NCBI RefSeq assembly: GCF_042788235.1
Contig: NZ_JBHZOL010000085.1
Location: 1-64,000, forward strand
Direction: 5' to 3'
From: Sphaerothrix epifaneia
Lineage (GTDB): Bacteria; Cyanobacteriota; Cyanobacteriia; Phormidesmidales; Phormidesmidaceae
DNA: 64,000 bases
Both the position numbers and the translations under genes were made by a program. Under the pieces are notes generated by a model that was given only the letters and a program-made list of their open reading frames with translations, was not told where the DNA came from and did no database searches. The first letter of the stretch is position 1. Every line of letters begins with the position of its first letter. This document shows, one piece after another, positions 42,601 through 50,901 of this stretch.

Positions 42601-45003
42601 AAAATCACCTTTATGGTGGCTAATTTCATCAATCCGTGGAAGTTTCATTTGCGCGACAGCCTACCCAACTTGCAGGCCAGCATCCGCATCGGCTTAGAAG
42701 CGGGTGATCTGGAATATGCGACGTGGGGCTACTGGCGCACTGCTCACTTTTCTTACTTGACGGGGGAACCGCTGGGTGAACTAGCAGGGCGGCTAGACAG
42801 CTATTGCGCCGCTGTAGAGCGCTTAAAGCAAGAGGCTCAGCTTAACGTCATTCAGCTTCAGGCGCAGGTGGTTGCCAATTGGCGAGGGCAGAGTGCGGAT
42901 CCGATGCAGCTAGTCGGTGCCTATTACGACGCGGCGACTAGCCTCACCCAGTACGAAGCGACGGGCAATTTTCTGGGGTTGTACGAGCTGCACTTACATC
43001 AGTTGATGCTGCACTATAGCTTCAAGCAGCCTCGGTTGGCTTTACCCCACGCTGAAGTAGCAGCAGGCTATGTGGCGGCTGTGCCTGCTGCGGTTGAGGT
43101 GACACTGCTCTATTTTTATGACTCGCTCACACGGTTAGCGCTACTGGCTGAGGAGACAACGGCGATCGCTCAAAAAGACGACTGGCTAGCCCAGGTTGAG
43201 GCCAATCAAGCCAAACTGCAAAATTGGGCTACCCACGCGCCCATGAACTATCAGCACAAGTATGATTTGGTCGCGGCTGAGCAGGCCAAGCTCAACGGTG
43301 AAATTCAAAAGGCAATGAGCCTGTACGATTTAGCCATTCAAGGGGCGAAAGAGATGGCCTACGTCCAAGAAGAGGCGCTAGCCTGTGAGCTAGCGGGGGA
43401 ATTTTACCTCAGCTTAGGACGCGATCGCATAGCCAGAGCTTATTTGCTAGATGCCTTTTACGGTTATTTGCGCTGGGATGCTAAAGCAAAGCTAGCCGAT
43501 TTAGAGCAGCGCTACCCCATGTGGCTGAGCCAACTTACGGCTGAGCCGCGTTCTTTTTCGGCCACAGGTTTTACAACGACGACAACCTCTTCTACCAGCA
43601 AGAGCTTGGCGCTAGATATGGTGTCTGTGATCAAGGCCTCGCAAACTATTGCAGAAGAAATTGTCTTAGATAGCTTGCTTGCTCGACTGATGCGGATTCT
43701 GATTGAAAATGCCGGGGCTGAAATCGGCTACCTGATTTTGCATCAGGGGGATGACTGGACAATTCAGGCCGAAGGCCGAGTTAATGCCTCGCAAATACAG
43801 GTGCTACAGTCGATTGCGCTGGCGGATGAACAGGCGCGATCGCGCTTAGCGATCGCGATTATCAACTATGTCATCCGCACGCAAGAAAACGTCGTCCTGA
43901 GCGATGCTGCAACCGACAACCGCTTTGCTGGCGACCCTTATATTCAGCAACATCGTCCCAAATCGATTTTGTGTGCGCCTTTGGCTTATCGTGGGCGGCT
44001 GAGCGGCGTTATCTATTTAGAAAACAACCTCACCACCGACGCTTTCAATTTCGATCGCCTAGAAACGCTCAACCTTTTAGCTGCCCAAGCAGCCATCTCG
44101 ATCGAAAATGCGCTGCTCTACCGCCAGCAAAAAAAGCTCAACCAAGACTTAGCAGCCCTCAACCAAGATCTGACCTCGCTCAATCAAGCCTACGAACGCT
44201 TTATTCCCCGGCAGTTTTTGCAACTGCTGGATAAGCGCAGTATTGTAGATGTCCGCTTGGGCGATCAGGTGCAGCGGGAAATGTCCGTTCTGTTTGCTGA
44301 TATTCGCGCCTTTACGGCTCTGTCCGAAAAAATGACACCCGCCGAAAATTTCCGCTTTATCAATACGTTCCTGTCGCGGATGGAGCCTGCGATCGCTGAG
44401 CACGGCGGCTTTGTTGATAAGTATATTGGCGATGCCATTATGGCTCTCTTTGATGGCACCGCCGACAATGCTTTGCGAGCCGGCATCACCATGTTGCGCA
44501 TTCTCACCGACTTTAATCAACAGCAGCAGCTCAACGGCTTACCCCCCATCCGGCTGGGAATTGGTATTAACACTGGCTTGCTGATGCTGGGCACCGTTGG
44601 CGGCAACAGCCGGATGGATAGCACCGTCATTAGTGATGCGGTCAACGTGGCTTCGCGTATTGAGCAGTTGACCAAAGAATATATGGCTTCGCTGCTGATT
44701 TCTCATGACACCTTTATTCAGCTGAGCGACCCCAACAACTACGCCTTGCGCCTGATTGGGCATACGCTCGTTCGTGGACGGGCTTCTGCAATTAGCGTGT
44801 ATGAAGTTTTTGATGCTGATCCGCCTGAAGTGTTGACGGCAAAAAATGCCACCCGTAGCCTATTTGAGCAGTCGCTTGTCGCCTATGCCGAAAGAAACTG
44901 GCGGGTCGCCGCTCAAGGTTTTGAAGCCTGTCTCCGTCAAAATGCCGCTGATCAAATTGCGCGGCTCTATCTAGGCCGCTGTCAGCAGCAGTTGGCCAGC
45001 TAG
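39610..45003 (+). CDS. Ser/Thr kinase - AAA ATPase - GAF - adenylate cyclase fusion
   Basis: A 1797-residue signalling protein. The Hanks-type kinase (1-265) has HKDIKPAN (Asp about 128), DFG at 146-148 and AYMSPEQTG. The AAA_16 P-loop domain (from about 325) has SGYSGIGKSALVNE and LVLFVDDLQWADAASLHLL (Walker B intact). A long helical/TPR-like region covers about 700-1320, then GAF (about 1350-1500), a short coiled coil, and a class III nucleotide cyclase (about 1555-1730). The cyclase has both metal-binding aspartates (FADIRAF, Asp1564; YIGDAIMALF), the purine-specifying Lys in VDKYIGD and the N..R pair in NVASRIE, so ATP is the expected substrate. Similar kinase-ATPase fusions usually end in a histidine kinase; a cyclase ending is less common. 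Confidence 0.9.
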   Translation: MIVLPGYDISEIINRGTRVDVYRGLRQADRQPIVAKVLKAQYPQLQDIAKLRHEYQLTRSLAIEGVVKSYTLEKYHNGLALILEAFGHESLRQVLQRQQFSLSEFLQIAIQLSETLGQLHQQGIIHKDIKPANIIFDVQSGFVKITDFGISSLLAQETQTLSSPHEFQGTLAYMSPEQTGRMNRAIDYRTDFYSLGVSFYEILTGQLPFAAQDPMELVHAHLAKTPVPPHQLRPEIPPILSEIVLKLLSKIAENRYQSAFGLKADLDRCLAQWQSTGDITTFVLSQQDYSGKLQISQKLYGRETELQTLLTAFDRLSQAQTVGQAELVLVSGYSGIGKSALVNEIHKPVTQQRGYFVAGKCDQLQRNVPYAPFRQAFQGLVAQLLAEDIYQLSHWQERLLTTLGSQAQVIIEVIPDVELIIGPQPPVAELSPIEAQTRFNRVFSDFVQVFTQSGQPLVLFVDDLQWADAASLHLLQLLATESQPGRLLLMGAYRSHEVEAGHPLREAIALIQQRGGIVHQLEVGSLPLAQVEALLGDTLANNVADDLQPLAAQLFHQTQGNPFFLRQLLTSLNRDQLLTFDFAQGCWQWNLSQIKALGRIDLSVADLLTATIERLPAPTQEILQLAACLGNRFELTTLALVCDQSPLTLAQRLWPSLQQGLVLPLSGDYQRSLALQEEDLKQFALEDAVWEYRFLHDRVQQTVYSLLSDQQRQAIHLKIGRLLLQHIAPTKRQDKIFDIVNQLNVGAAAIESVSERLELARLNLAASQKAKRAAAFEPACRYAQGGINLLEETIWQSHYNLALVLHLEAAETAYFVGALADSERWVQRVLAHAATLLDRVKAYEIQIRILAAQKQLGEAVNLGLATLKLLQINLPPAPTEAQTGQALMATANLITHQTIQRLGQLPRMSEPRALAATQILGAISAAAYVTNPQLFALIHTQIIQLSVKYGNAPQSVLAYSNYGLLLCGLLNQIEVGYQLGRVVLDLLAQFPSKELAAKITFMVANFINPWKFHLRDSLPNLQASIRIGLEAGDLEYATWGYWRTAHFSYLTGEPLGELAGRLDSYCAAVERLKQEAQLNVIQLQAQVVANWRGQSADPMQLVGAYYDAATSLTQYEATGNFLGLYELHLHQLMLHYSFKQPRLALPHAEVAAGYVAAVPAAVEVTLLYFYDSLTRLALLAEETTAIAQKDDWLAQVEANQAKLQNWATHAPMNYQHKYDLVAAEQAKLNGEIQKAMSLYDLAIQGAKEMAYVQEEALACELAGEFYLSLGRDRIARAYLLDAFYGYLRWDAKAKLADLEQRYPMWLSQLTAEPRSFSATGFTTTTTSSTSKSLALDMVSVIKASQTIAEEIVLDSLLARLMRILIENAGAEIGYLILHQGDDWTIQAEGRVNASQIQVLQSIALADEQARSRLAIAIINYVIRTQENVVLSDAATDNRFAGDPYIQQHRPKSILCAPLAYRGRLSGVIYLENNLTTDAFNFDRLETLNLLAAQAAISIENALLYRQQKKLNQDLAALNQDLTSLNQAYERFIPRQFLQLLDKRSIVDVRLGDQVQREMSVLFADIRAFTALSEKMTPAENFRFINTFLSRMEPAIAEHGGFVDKYIGDAIMALFDGTADNALRAGITMLRILTDFNQQQQLNGLPPIRLGIGINTGLLMLGTVGGNSRMDSTVISDAVNVASRIEQLTKEYMASLLISHDTFIQLSDPNNYALRLIGHTLVRGRASAISVYEVFDADPPEVLTAKNATRSLFEQSLVAYAERNWRVAAQGFEACLRQNAADQIARLYLGRCQQQLAS

Positions 45004-45105
45004 TAAGCTAAAGGCAGAAGGGTAAGGGCAAAAGCAAAGCCTGTCAGTCAGCGGCTTTTAGCTCTTTAAGGGGCTTAACCTGAGTGGCTACAGCTATCTC
45101 GGGGG
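45004..45105 (-). repeat. Dispersed intergenic repeat, well-preserved copy
   Basis: GCTAAAGGCAGAAGGGTAAG, CAGTCAGCGGCTTTTAGC, CTTTAAGGGGCT and GAGTGGCTACAGCTATCTC follow in order. This is the fullest reverse-orientation member of the family. Confidence 0.6.
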
Positions 45106-45285
45106 AAAGGGCGTTAAAATGGCCGAAATTTGACTGAAGCATTGTCGATTCTGCGAGGAACTGATAATTTACTTAACAATTCATTGCGAATATTTCTCTT
45201 GGCTAGATATCTTGCTAAGTTCTAGGCAAACACCTAGCGGGTGCCGCACGCTCCAAACTGCAACGCCGGAATATGGACTACGACA

Positions 45286-46335
45286 ATGACCCAGCGCGAT
45301 AGCTTAAACACGCCTACCCTAGAAATCCCGTCTCCTGCGGTTGAACTGGCTGAAATGGACGCGTCTAATTTAGTGGACGCCTATGCAGACGACCTGATGG
45401 GCGATCTGTTTGGCGATGTTGACCGCATTTTGGCAGGAGAGACTGAGCTATCAAACGACGAAGCTGAGCCAGAGCCGCAGGCCGATACGGCATTTACCTA
45501 CGCTCACGAATCTTTATCAGGGGCGATTGTCCCCCTGGGCGCAGGGCTAAAACTGGCTACGCCCACGCTTGATCTTTCTACGCTGGTAGCCCCCTCAACG
45601 GCGACTCCGGCGACCGCTACGTCTCGCCGCTGGTTTGGTCGCTCGTTCGATCGCTTCTTTTTAGGAGCCGCTTGCATGTCGCTGGTGTTTACCCTGTTGC
45701 TGTGGCTAGTAGATAGTCAGTATCGAACGCGCCAAGAGGTGGCGATCGCCCCTGAACCCGCCCCCACCGCCGCCGAACTGCAGGCAGAAGCCGATCGCCA
45801 ATATTTAGAATATTTAGAGCGATCGCTCCAGGTGCTTGATCAGCAATCGGGTGAAGCAGTAGCAACAGCCCCTGCTCAGCCCCCTTCACTACCCACGCTT
45901 GCCCTCAGCCCTACCTCAGGTGCGCCAGGTACTTTGCCGCCCCTACCCGGTAGCTTAGCTGCCTCACCGCGCCCCAGCGTTGTAGAGCGGGTTTATGTGC
46001 CCGTTTATCAGCCGCCCCAAGCCTTGGCTCCTGCCGTAACCCCTGTTGCGCCCACGCCAGCCCCCACTGCCCCAGCCGCTCCCGCTGCCCCGACCCGACT
46101 GCCGCAGCCATCGCCTACGGCAGCCGCTCCGGTGGTCACCCATTTACTGGTGGGTATTTTGGAACTCGGCGATCGCTCGGCAGCCCTATTTGAAATAGAC
46201 GGTGCCCCCCAGCGGGTTTATATCGGTCAGCCCATTGGTTCAAGTGGTTGGACTTTGGTGTCTGTGGCTAACCAAGAAGCCGTGATTCGCCGTAATGGGG
46301 ATGTGCGCTCAGTGATTGTCGGACAAAAGTTTTAA
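45286..46335 (+). CDS. Single-pass protein with a PilP/GspC-like C-terminal domain
   Basis: 349 residues from the ATG at 45286 (a GTG 15 codons earlier is less likely). An acidic N-terminal region of about 125 residues precedes one transmembrane helix (FFLGAACMSLVFTLLLWLV). A Pro/Ala-rich linker of about 120 residues follows, then a compact C-terminal domain (about 285-349): HLLVGILELGDRSAALFEID, VYIGQPIGSSGWTLVSV and VIRRNGDVRSVIVGQKF. That layout matches GspC/PilP inner-membrane proteins of type II secretion or type IV pili, where the last domain touches the secretin. No pilus genes adjoin, so the role is inferred from fold only. Confidence 0.6.
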   Translation: MTQRDSLNTPTLEIPSPAVELAEMDASNLVDAYADDLMGDLFGDVDRILAGETELSNDEAEPEPQADTAFTYAHESLSGAIVPLGAGLKLATPTLDLSTLVAPSTATPATATSRRWFGRSFDRFFLGAACMSLVFTLLLWLVDSQYRTRQEVAIAPEPAPTAAELQAEADRQYLEYLERSLQVLDQQSGEAVATAPAQPPSLPTLALSPTSGAPGTLPPLPGSLAASPRPSVVERVYVPVYQPPQALAPAVTPVAPTPAPTAPAAPAAPTRLPQPSPTAAAPVVTHLLVGILELGDRSAALFEIDGAPQRVYIGQPIGSSGWTLVSVANQEAVIRRNGDVRSVIVGQKF

Positions 46336-46351
46336 TCTCAGGAAGGCAAGC

Positions 46352-46954
46352 ATGGGCCTATTTGAAGATCTCAGCCGATTTTTGGAAACCCGGCTAGATG
46401 AGTTTTTGCGGGCGCATCCGCACCTAGAGCTAATGGCGCTGGAAGAGCAACTGCGGGGGCAGGAAGAAGACGCTATCAATTTGCTAGGCGACCTAAAGCG
46501 ACGCGAAAAGCAGCTTGAAGACAGCATTCTCTCGACCGCCCAAGACATTCAGCGCTGGCATGAACGTATGCAGAAAGCTGCCGCCGCCAATCGCCAAGAC
46601 TTAATGCAGGCGGCTCAGGAGCGAGAAGCTGCTTTGCTGCGCCAGGGAAATCACCTCTGGGGCCAAATGAAAGGAATCAAAGAGCGGATTGAGCAAACCC
46701 GTGAGCTGCAACGCCGTGTCCATGAGAAGCGGCGAGAGCTAAAAACTAAAATGGCGCAGGCCGAAGCTGAGCGGGCGGCTGAGCGGGTGAAAACGGCGTC
46801 AACGCCAGATCCAGCGGCTAGTTGGGGCAATACTGGCTGGAATCAAAGCCCTTACACCATTTTTGATCGCCCGGTTGACCCTTTAGAAGAAACATTCCAG
46901 CGCTGGGAAACGGAAGAAGAACTCGAAGAACTGAAACGCCAAATGGGGCGATAG
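46352..46954 (+). CDS. TIGR04376-type coiled-coil protein
   Basis: 200 residues from the ATG at 46352, chosen because AGGAAGG lies five bases upstream and the family begins MGLFEDLSRFLETRLDEFL. It is mostly a long charged alpha-helical/coiled-coil region (about 25-150), with a C-terminal YTIFDRPVDPLEETFQRWE segment conserved in the cyanobacterial family known as TIGR04376. The function is unknown. It starts 16 bp after the PilP-like gene, so the two are co-transcribed, which hints at a shared envelope or pilus-related role. Confidence 0.8.
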   Translation: MGLFEDLSRFLETRLDEFLRAHPHLELMALEEQLRGQEEDAINLLGDLKRREKQLEDSILSTAQDIQRWHERMQKAAAANRQDLMQAAQEREAALLRQGNHLWGQMKGIKERIEQTRELQRRVHEKRRELKTKMAQAEAERAAERVKTASTPDPAASWGNTGWNQSPYTIFDRPVDPLEETFQRWETEEELEELKRQMGR

Positions 46955-47088
46955 CGCCAAAGCGATCGCGCTTCTGTGACTCATCTCACCTGTATCAGGT
47001 CAGCGAATCACCAGAGAGCTTGAGAAAAGAGAGCCTCTAGCTCGGTAGTTCTGCATAGGCTCAAACCCAAGCAGGCGTTTCGCTACTA

Positions 47089-47247
47089 ATGGCTCTTCCC
47101 CAACCCAACCCAATCGAAAAACTGGTTCAAGAACTGCACCTTAAGCTCAAGTACGCTAAGACAGATACCGAACGGACAGCGCTGGCAGTTGACCTACGCT
47201 TTTGGCAGCGGCAGCAGCAAATATTCCTCTCTGAAGGACGCGGGTAA
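47089..47247 (+). CDS. 52-residue hypothetical protein
   Basis: The ATG at 47089 gives MALPQPNPIEKLVQELHLKL, then 32 more residues ending FLSEGRG. The sequence is amphipathic and helical, with codon use like the neighbours and no repeat content, so it looks coding. No strong ribosome site is visible, and it lies 134 bp past the TIGR04376-type gene. I do not recognise it. Confidence 0.4.
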   Translation: MALPQPNPIEKLVQELHLKLKYAKTDTERTALAVDLRFWQRQQQIFLSEGRG

Positions 47248-47279
47248 GCCCAAGGCTAGCGCCATAGGGGTAGCCACCC

Positions 47280-47345
47280 AGGTTGCCCCATTCAATGGCT
47301 GAAAGCCACTGAAATAGAACCTTTCAGTCTGCCCGCTGCCTTTAG
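47280..47345 (+). repeat. Dispersed intergenic repeat, copy 4
   Basis: Its TTCAATGGCTGAAAGCCACT core (47291-47310, then GA) is identical to the copy at 5396. A CCTTTCAGTCTGCCCGCTGCC tail follows. Confidence 0.6.
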
Positions 47346-47369
47346 CAACAGCGACCACGTCAACCAAAG

Positions 47370-48383
47370 CTAAGCGACCTGACGAGGAGCGGTTGTCATG
47401 CTTTCCCGCGCCCGTTTCAAATGAGAAAGCAACCAGCGATGTTGCAAAACCAGATGGGGCATAAGATGACACAGGGCAAGCTGACGGCAATGCCGAGCAT
47501 TGGGGAAGTCGGGCTGCAATTTAAGCACTCGGTCATAGCTGGTAATCGCTTCTGGATAGCGACCCAAATAGGCCAGCGCTTTGCCGCGCCCATACCAGGC
47601 ATTAGCCAAGTGCGGCTGTAGGGCGATCGCGCGATCGTAACTGGCAACCGCCGCCTGTAGCTGCCCTTGCCTGACTAACGTATTGCCTCGGCTATGCCAA
47701 GCTGCCATCAGTTCGGGTTTAATGTCTAAAGCGCGTTCATAGCTAGCCTGTGCATCCGCATAGCGCCCTAGCTTGTAAAGCGCCACCCCGCGCCGATACC
47801 AGATTTGATAAAGATCGGGCTTAAGAACTAACACCTGCCCAAAACTGGTGACAGCCGCTTCGTACTGCCCAAGCTGCATGAATGCTTCTGCCTGGTAGTA
47901 CCAGGCCGGGTAAAAGTTTGGCTGTAGCACCAAAGCTCGCTTATAGTCATTTAACCCCTGCTGGTGGTCGCCTAGCTGGCAGTGCAAGCGACCTCGGCTA
48001 TACCAGGCAATAAAGAGATTAGGGTTAAGCTTGAGCGCTTTGGCATAGCTACAAAGCGCTGTCTGATACAGACCCAAGCGGGCAAATTGATTGGCTTGGT
48101 TATACCAGGCTTTGACATAGTGTGGGTTTAGACTTAAAGACTTGCGGTAGCTGGCGATCGCGGCTGCGGGTTGACCGACTTGCGCCAGCCAAACGCCTCG
48201 GTTATACCACTGCTGGTAAAGACTTAGCTCAGTCGAATTCGTTGTGTTTGTTGCTATGCCTGCGGTCAGTTCAGGCATTACCGCTAATTCATCAGCCTGA
48301 TCAAAAAGGGCTTCAAAGCGATCGCCGCTGACGTGTGTTCCGCTCGCCGATGGCATAGAAGCCGGGTCTAAACTAACAACCAT
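47370..48383 (-). CDS. TPR repeat protein
   Basis: 337 residues from the ATG at 48383 (a GTG four codons earlier is possible). After about 55 non-repeat residues come eight tandem tetratricopeptide units of 34 residues, e.g. AWYNQANQFARLGLYQTAL, AWYSRGRLHCQLGDHQQGL and AWYGRGKALAYLGRYPEAI. They are very regular and each carries the W/Y-G-A-Y-A TPR signature. No signal peptide or catalytic domain, so it is a soluble scaffold that binds protein partners. Partners are not evident from the neighbours. Confidence 0.85.
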   Translation of the reverse strand: MVVSLDPASMPSASGTHVSGDRFEALFDQADELAVMPELTAGIATNTTNSTELSLYQQWYNRGVWLAQVGQPAAAIASYRKSLSLNPHYVKAWYNQANQFARLGLYQTALCSYAKALKLNPNLFIAWYSRGRLHCQLGDHQQGLNDYKRALVLQPNFYPAWYYQAEAFMQLGQYEAAVTSFGQVLVLKPDLYQIWYRRGVALYKLGRYADAQASYERALDIKPELMAAWHSRGNTLVRQGQLQAAVASYDRAIALQPHLANAWYGRGKALAYLGRYPEAITSYDRVLKLQPDFPNARHCRQLALCHLMPHLVLQHRWLLSHLKRARESMTTAPRQVA

Positions 48384-48649
48384 ATCCGTAAGCACCCTAA
48401 AGTTGGCAAAAATCAGTCAAACGAGACGGGAACACCGATCACTTTAAGTATCCCTAATTTGAAAAGATGAGCCTGTCAGTGAAACTACAGGATTACGCCT
48501 GTGATAATGGCTGCTTTTAGCCAGTCTGCTCAAAAAGGGTGGGATGAATGGCGGATAAAATTGTTGTCAATGGCCGTTGTTTGAGCCAACTTGGCTCGAC
48601 TAGACGGAATTTACTGAGGTACCCATAAAGTTAGGAAAAAGACTCAGGG

Positions 48650-49066
48650 CTAATCAGACGAGGGCGGTTGAGACGGCGGTTTAAAAGCCTGCCACTGTAA
48701 ACGCGTTGGCTGACGAATTTCAAACGAAATCGATCGCTGGGACTGAGGAGTCAGCGCTGGCGGCTGGGCTGGCGGAGCCGCTGGCGGCGTTGCCGACTCT
48801 AAACAGGCTGGAATATAGCCAATAGTAGACGTTGAGCAGGTAGGGGGGGCGTCGAGGTTTGGCGCTGAAGCTTCGGCAACAACGGCTTGGCGAGCAGTGG
48901 TGGTCTGTTTGAAGCGCTGGTAGTTAGAGGCGATCGCCAACAAAATGCCCCCTGCAACAGACAGCGGCCCCTGCAACTGAGCCAACCCGTCTAAATGGAC
49001 TATCCACTGATAGCCTTCTGCCAACGCAAAGATTAGCACCAAACAAAGCAGCCAGAGCCTTACCAT
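48650..49066 (-). CDS. Small membrane protein of unknown function
   Basis: 138 residues. Two hydrophobic stretches lie at the N-terminus (about 3-20 and 34-48: LWLLCLVLIFALAEGY, LSVAGGILLAIASNY). A Pro/Ala-rich tail of about 80 residues ends SISFEIRQPTRLQWQAFKPP, which may be a short conserved peptide. The N-terminal ends could sit in the membrane with the tail outside or inside; this cannot be told. The preceding gap (48396-48649, on its far side) holds nothing convincing. Confidence 0.6.
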   Translation of the reverse strand: MVRLWLLCLVLIFALAEGYQWIVHLDGLAQLQGPLSVAGGILLAIASNYQRFKQTTTARQAVVAEASAPNLDAPPTCSTSTIGYIPACLESATPPAAPPAQPPALTPQSQRSISFEIRQPTRLQWQAFKPPSQPPSSD

Positions 49067-49271
49067 AATGTCTAGCGGCGATCGCCGCTGAATGCTGTTT
49101 GTAACCGCAGAATAACGAATTCTGGCCGCTTGTCAAGATCTAAAAGGCAGCCGACCCAACCGCTACTTTCATCCTTGGTTATGCTGGTATAGTTACCTGC
49201 TATGGGTTATTCTGCAACCGCTAACCCACCATTACAGGTCAAACCAAAAGTCACCTTAAGGCTAAAAAAAC

Positions 49272-50066
49272 GTGGAACAACAGGAAGTCATTACGCTGCT
49301 GTCAAAACGAGAAATTGAAAAGATGCGTCAGGCAGGCCGAACGGCGGCTGAATTGCTGGATTATTTAGCACCCATGGTTAAGCCCGGTGTTAGCACCCTG
49401 GCGCTAAACGATGCGGCTGAAGCCTGGACGCAAAAGCGGGGCTATAGAAGCGCGCCTTTGGGCTATGGCCCCGAAGAAATGCCGTTTCCCAAATCTATTT
49501 GCACCAGCGTCAATGAAGTTGTTTGCCACGGTATCCCCAGTGCTGAACAAATTTTGCAAGAGGGTGACATTATCAATATCGACGTAACTCCTATAGTCGA
49601 AGGGTTTCATGGCGATACCTCGCGTACCTTCTTTGTGGGTGAGCCGTCGCCTTTGGCTAAAAAACTGGTAGAAGTCACAGAAGAGTGCCTGTGGCGCGGC
49701 ATTCGAGCGGTCAAGCCGGGTGCCCGCATTGGCGATATTGGGGCGGCAATTCAAGAATATGCAGAAGCGGCAGGCTTTTCTGTGGTGCGAGATTTTGTCG
49801 GGCATGGGGTACACCGCATCTTTCACGCCGCCCCGCAAATTCCTCACTATGGCACCCGTGGTAAAGGTAAAAAGCTGCGTAAGGGCATGGTGTTTACCAT
49901 TGAACCGATGATTAACGAAGGCACTTATGAGGTAGAAGTGATCGCGGATGGCTGGACAGCGCTAACTCGCGATCGCAAGCTATCGGCTCAGTTTGAACAT
50001 ACGGTTGTCGTGACTGAAAATGGGGTTGAAGTGCTGACGTTGGCTCCGGCTAAAGTGGTGGCTTAA
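49272..50066 (+). CDS. map: Methionine aminopeptidase, type I
   Basis: It removes the initiator methionine from nascent proteins. The 264 residues have the pita-bread fold motifs with all five metal ligands: Asp in INIDVTP and FHGDTSRTF, His in GHGVHRIFH, Glu in FTIEPMINEG and the final Glu in QFEHTVVV. There is no N-terminal zinc-finger extension, so it is the short type. The start is a GTG with AAGG about ten bases upstream. Many cyanobacteria carry several map paralogues. Confidence 0.95.
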   Translation: MEQQEVITLLSKREIEKMRQAGRTAAELLDYLAPMVKPGVSTLALNDAAEAWTQKRGYRSAPLGYGPEEMPFPKSICTSVNEVVCHGIPSAEQILQEGDIINIDVTPIVEGFHGDTSRTFFVGEPSPLAKKLVEVTEECLWRGIRAVKPGARIGDIGAAIQEYAEAAGFSVVRDFVGHGVHRIFHAAPQIPHYGTRGKGKKLRKGMVFTIEPMINEGTYEVEVIADGWTALTRDRKLSAQFEHTVVVTENGVEVLTLAPAKVVA

Positions 50067-50076
50067 AGCGCTTTTC

Positions 50077-50745
50077 TCAACGCAGGCCGACCAGTTCTAG
50101 CCAATCGGCTAGCCCATTTAAAATCAGTTGTACCCCGATCGCCATAATAAACAGCCCTAAAATCCGGCTAATAGCACTAATGCCGCGATCGCCTAACAGC
50201 TTCAGCAAAAGAGTAGAAGAACTCAGCGATAGATAGACGGTTAAACTGACCAGGGCAATGGCGATCGCGGCGGCAGTTAGATTCACAAACGTAGCCGTAG
50301 AGAAATCTCGACCCGCTTGAGCCGCTAAACCTAACGTAACAGCGATCGATCCGGGCCCCGCTAGCATAGGAATCGTCATCGGGATTAGGGAAATGTCTTC
50401 GTGCTGCTCTAGGCGATGAATCGCCGCTGCATTGTCGCGCGGCGAAAGCTTCGGTTGTGAGTTCATCGTCTGCCACGCGGCGTTAAAAATCACGATGCCG
50501 CCCGCAATTCTCACCACTTCTAGGGAGATGCCAAAAAAGCGCAAAATGCCGCCGCCAATGAATAAAAACAACAGCAGCACCAGCAGCACATAAAGCGCTG
50601 TTCGTTGGGCTAGCTGTCGCCGTACCGACTGAGAGGCATGGGTCGTCAAAAGCAAAAAGATAGGTGCCCCCCCCACCGGATCTACTACCGGAAATAAGGC
50701 CAGGAGACTACCCACCGCAAATTCAAAAAAAGTCTGCATAGACAA
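50077..50745 (-). CDS. MarC family integral membrane protein
   Basis: 222 residues with about six hydrophobic helices. Family stretches are LFPVVDPVGGAPIFLLLT near the N-terminus, GIVIFNAAWQTMNSQ, IPMTIPMLAGPGSIAVTLGL in the middle, and a C-terminal RILGLFIMAIGVQLILNG. Members were once linked to multiple antibiotic resistance in E. coli, but the true role is uncertain. The gene is convergent with map (10 bp between stops). Confidence 0.9.
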   Translation of the reverse strand: MSMQTFFEFAVGSLLALFPVVDPVGGAPIFLLLTTHASQSVRRQLAQRTALYVLLVLLLFLFIGGGILRFFGISLEVVRIAGGIVIFNAAWQTMNSQPKLSPRDNAAAIHRLEQHEDISLIPMTIPMLAGPGSIAVTLGLAAQAGRDFSTATFVNLTAAAIAIALVSLTVYLSLSSSTLLLKLLGDRGISAISRILGLFIMAIGVQLILNGLADWLELVGLR

Positions 50746-50901
50746 GAAGCGACAGCGATGAGCCGCTAGAAAATTGGCATGGCAAGCTGATTTTATTTAA
50801 ACCTGTTTTGCTGGCCGATAACTGTTCACTTGCAACGGCTCGCTAAAATCGGGCTGAGACTAAGCGCGATCGCCCACTTAGCTTAGCCCAATGAACCATG
50901 C

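Noticed and set aside
48548..48628. 26-codon rightward reading (MADKIVVNGRC...)
   Set aside because: Too short, no hydrophobic helix or family pattern and no clear ribosome site; cannot be told from chance.
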